This document shows, one piece after another, positions 62,890-64,000 of a stretch of DNA of 64,000 nt. Position 1 is the first letter of the stretch. Every line of letters starts with the position of its first letter. Under the pieces are notes generated by a model. It saw nothing but the letters and a program-made list of their open reading frames with translations, was not told where the DNA came from and did not search any database. The translations under genes were made by a program, and so were the position numbers. This stretch comes from Paracoccaceae bacterium (GTDB lineage: Bacteria > Pseudomonadota > Alphaproteobacteria > Rhodobacterales > Rhodobacteraceae): positions 16,444-80,443 of the forward strand of contig JANSXY010000017.1 of NCBI GenBank assembly GCA_024742695.1. Reading direction: 5' to 3'.

Positions 62890-63219
62890 TCGCGCCCCAG
62901 ATCTTGCGGCACATTTATCGAATACCACGGACATCCGCCTTCGTTGACAGGCAAGATTCTCCGCCACGCTGGTCTTCGGATAGTCGGAGGCGGAAAGGCC
63001 TTGCCAATGCTGTCAAAGGGTTTCTGGCTTCGTCATACCAGCGGGTTGTGTCTGGCATCTCAAGCGGAATGTTGCGTAGTTGAAATTGAATTTCCGCTTC
63101 TCTTTTCATTGATTGACCTTGATGCGTTCATGTCAGGGCGAAGTGGGCCATGATTCAGGCCATCGCGAAGTGCCAATAATTCGATGCGCCCATTACTTCG
63201 AATCTGGCGGACTCTCGAT
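62890..63219. other. Intergenic leader of the element module
   Basis: About 330 bases without a clear gene, more AT-rich than its surroundings. It probably holds the promoter of the small genes and the DUF3987 gene. No strong repeat was seen. Confidence 0.45.
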
Positions 63220-63405
63220 CTATGCGGGAGGTTTTTTCGCTTGCTCCCATGCCTCAATTTCTGACAATCGCCACCGAGTACAACCTGGCGTCAGGCATAC
63301 TGGTTTGGGAAAGGTCGGGTCTGATTTTGCCCAGCGCCAGGGTGTCTTGCAGTGAACGCCATAACGTTCGGCGACTTGAGTATCTCTCAGGTAGGTTTCT
63401 GCCAT
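63220..63405 (-). CDS. AlpA-family DNA-binding protein (excisionase-like)
   Basis: A 61-residue protein with GAGG before ATG 63405. The pattern LRDTQVAERYGVHCKTPWRWAKSDPTFPKPVCL...RWRLSEIEAWE is an AlpA/HTH_17 winged helix, where the FPKP motif is diagnostic. AlpA-type proteins regulate integrase expression or act as excisionases. It supports an integrative element here, though no integrase is visible in the window. Confidence 0.88.
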   Translation of the reverse strand: MAETYLRDTQVAERYGVHCKTPWRWAKSDPTFPKPVCLTPGCTRWRLSEIEAWEQAKKPPA

Positions 63406-63917
63406 GCTTGCCTCACCAGCATCACCACATCTTCTTGTGTCAGGACGAGGCGGTGTGCGAATATGTTGCGATGGGTAGCTATTGGGGGGCTAGCCGCAGG
63501 CCCTGGCAAGAAGTTTCTTTAGAAGCCTTTTTTATGCCTGACGGCTTTGAGGCGCTCGGCCATCAGTGGCCACTTTTCTTTGGAGAAGCAGTTACTTGTC
63601 GCTTCCTGATCTCAGTGACTTATTACCCGGCAGTGACGCTGTGCGCGACAAAGTAGCTCCGCATCTGCATATTAACGTGCAAGATCCTTCGCGGAATCTT
63701 GAGCAAGCAGCCATTCGGAGTTCTGCAGATTCGAAGTGGAACCCGTTTCGGGATAGTTCTTGAAGGCGCCCACTCGACATCCTTTGAGGTCAAGGCCACT
63801 GCATCATTCCCGAGAGAGAAACGAGAACATGCCACGACACGAGTCAACTTCCGGCCTCTGGATAGTGTCCCGGGGGATGGTGTAAGAGCGCCGACCCTCG
63901 GAGAGGTCAGGGCTTGA
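63406..63917. other. Gene-poor stretch near the window end
   Basis: About 510 bases. ORFs of 118 and 144 codons cross it on opposite strands without motifs or ribosome sites. I see no tRNA or repeat. Confidence 0.4.
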
Positions 63918-64000
63918 TCAGGTCGCCACGGCGGACAGCCTGACGGTGGGATTGTCGGTGAGGCGGGCGAGCGTTTCAAGCGACATGTATCGCCGGGCGA
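63918..64000 (-). CDS. 3' end of an unidentified gene (truncated by window)
   Basis: The minus strand is open from the window edge to TGA at 63918-63920, ending ARRYMSLETLARLTDNPTV. The fragment (27 residues) is helical and basic and could be the end of a recombinase or transposase, but it is too short to assign. Confidence 0.35.
   Translation of the reverse strand, partial: ARRYMSLETLARLTDNPTVRLSAVAT

Overview
The window is high-GC DNA from an alphaproteobacterium, most likely Rhodobacterales (Rhodobacteraceae/Paracoccaceae). The grounds are the style of the tail proteins, a perfect FNR/FnrL-type box, the che gene set with a BLUF protein, and a GTG-initiated lipoprotein of a kind common in that family. 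No rRNA or tRNA gene and no CRISPR array was seen.

Region 1 (1-17714, + strand) is the head-tail-lysis half of a lambda-like siphoviral prophage: ClpP-type protease, decoration protein, major capsid, head-tail joining protein, tail terminator, tube, a tail chaperone with an A_AAA_AAC frameshift site, tape measure, gpL-like tip protein, a central tip protein carrying a von Willebrand A domain, fibre, M15 endolysin and nested spanin candidates. Three antisense cargo units interrupt it: a SHOCT membrane protein (3233-3535), a HigBA toxin-antitoxin pair with a palindromic operator (5698-6308) and a GIY-YIG protein (10836-11270).

Region 2 (17741-22106, - strand) is a copper-handling operon: a 41-residue membrane peptide, DUF302, a TVP38-type membrane protein, a Cu(I) P1B-ATPase and a Tat-exported DUF411 protein. 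A decayed copy of the 41-residue gene lies upstream.

Region 3 (22269-36423) looks like a stress-tolerance island: NhaA, GroES/GroEL without a visible CIRCE element, a Crp/Fnr-type regulator, an HflK/HflC pair, two transglutaminase-like proteins, a secreted Cys-repeat protein, and many small charged or helical proteins. A recurring intergenic motif and a 13-bp inverted repeat suggest shared control.

Region 4 (36700-40262) holds miscellaneous accessory genes: zinc-ribbon proteins, a thermonuclease-like protein, a VPEID-CTERM-like exported protein and HGGxSTG-type phage or plasmid genes.

Region 5 (40854-58754) is a chemotaxis locus: STAS-cheY-cheA-cheW-mcp-cheW-cheR-cheB on the - strand, then an IS3 remnant, two more MCPs and a hybrid kinase. 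A diverging pair encodes an MCP-like coiled-coil protein and a BLUF blue-light receptor. A perfect FNR box precedes the distal MCPs, suggesting that light and oxygen inputs converge here.

Region 6 (58759-64000) contains a second IS3 remnant, a lipoprotein gene, a 23-bp perfect inverted repeat, and an integrative-element module: a DUF3987 primase/helicase-like protein, tiny overlapping ORFs and an AlpA-type regulator.
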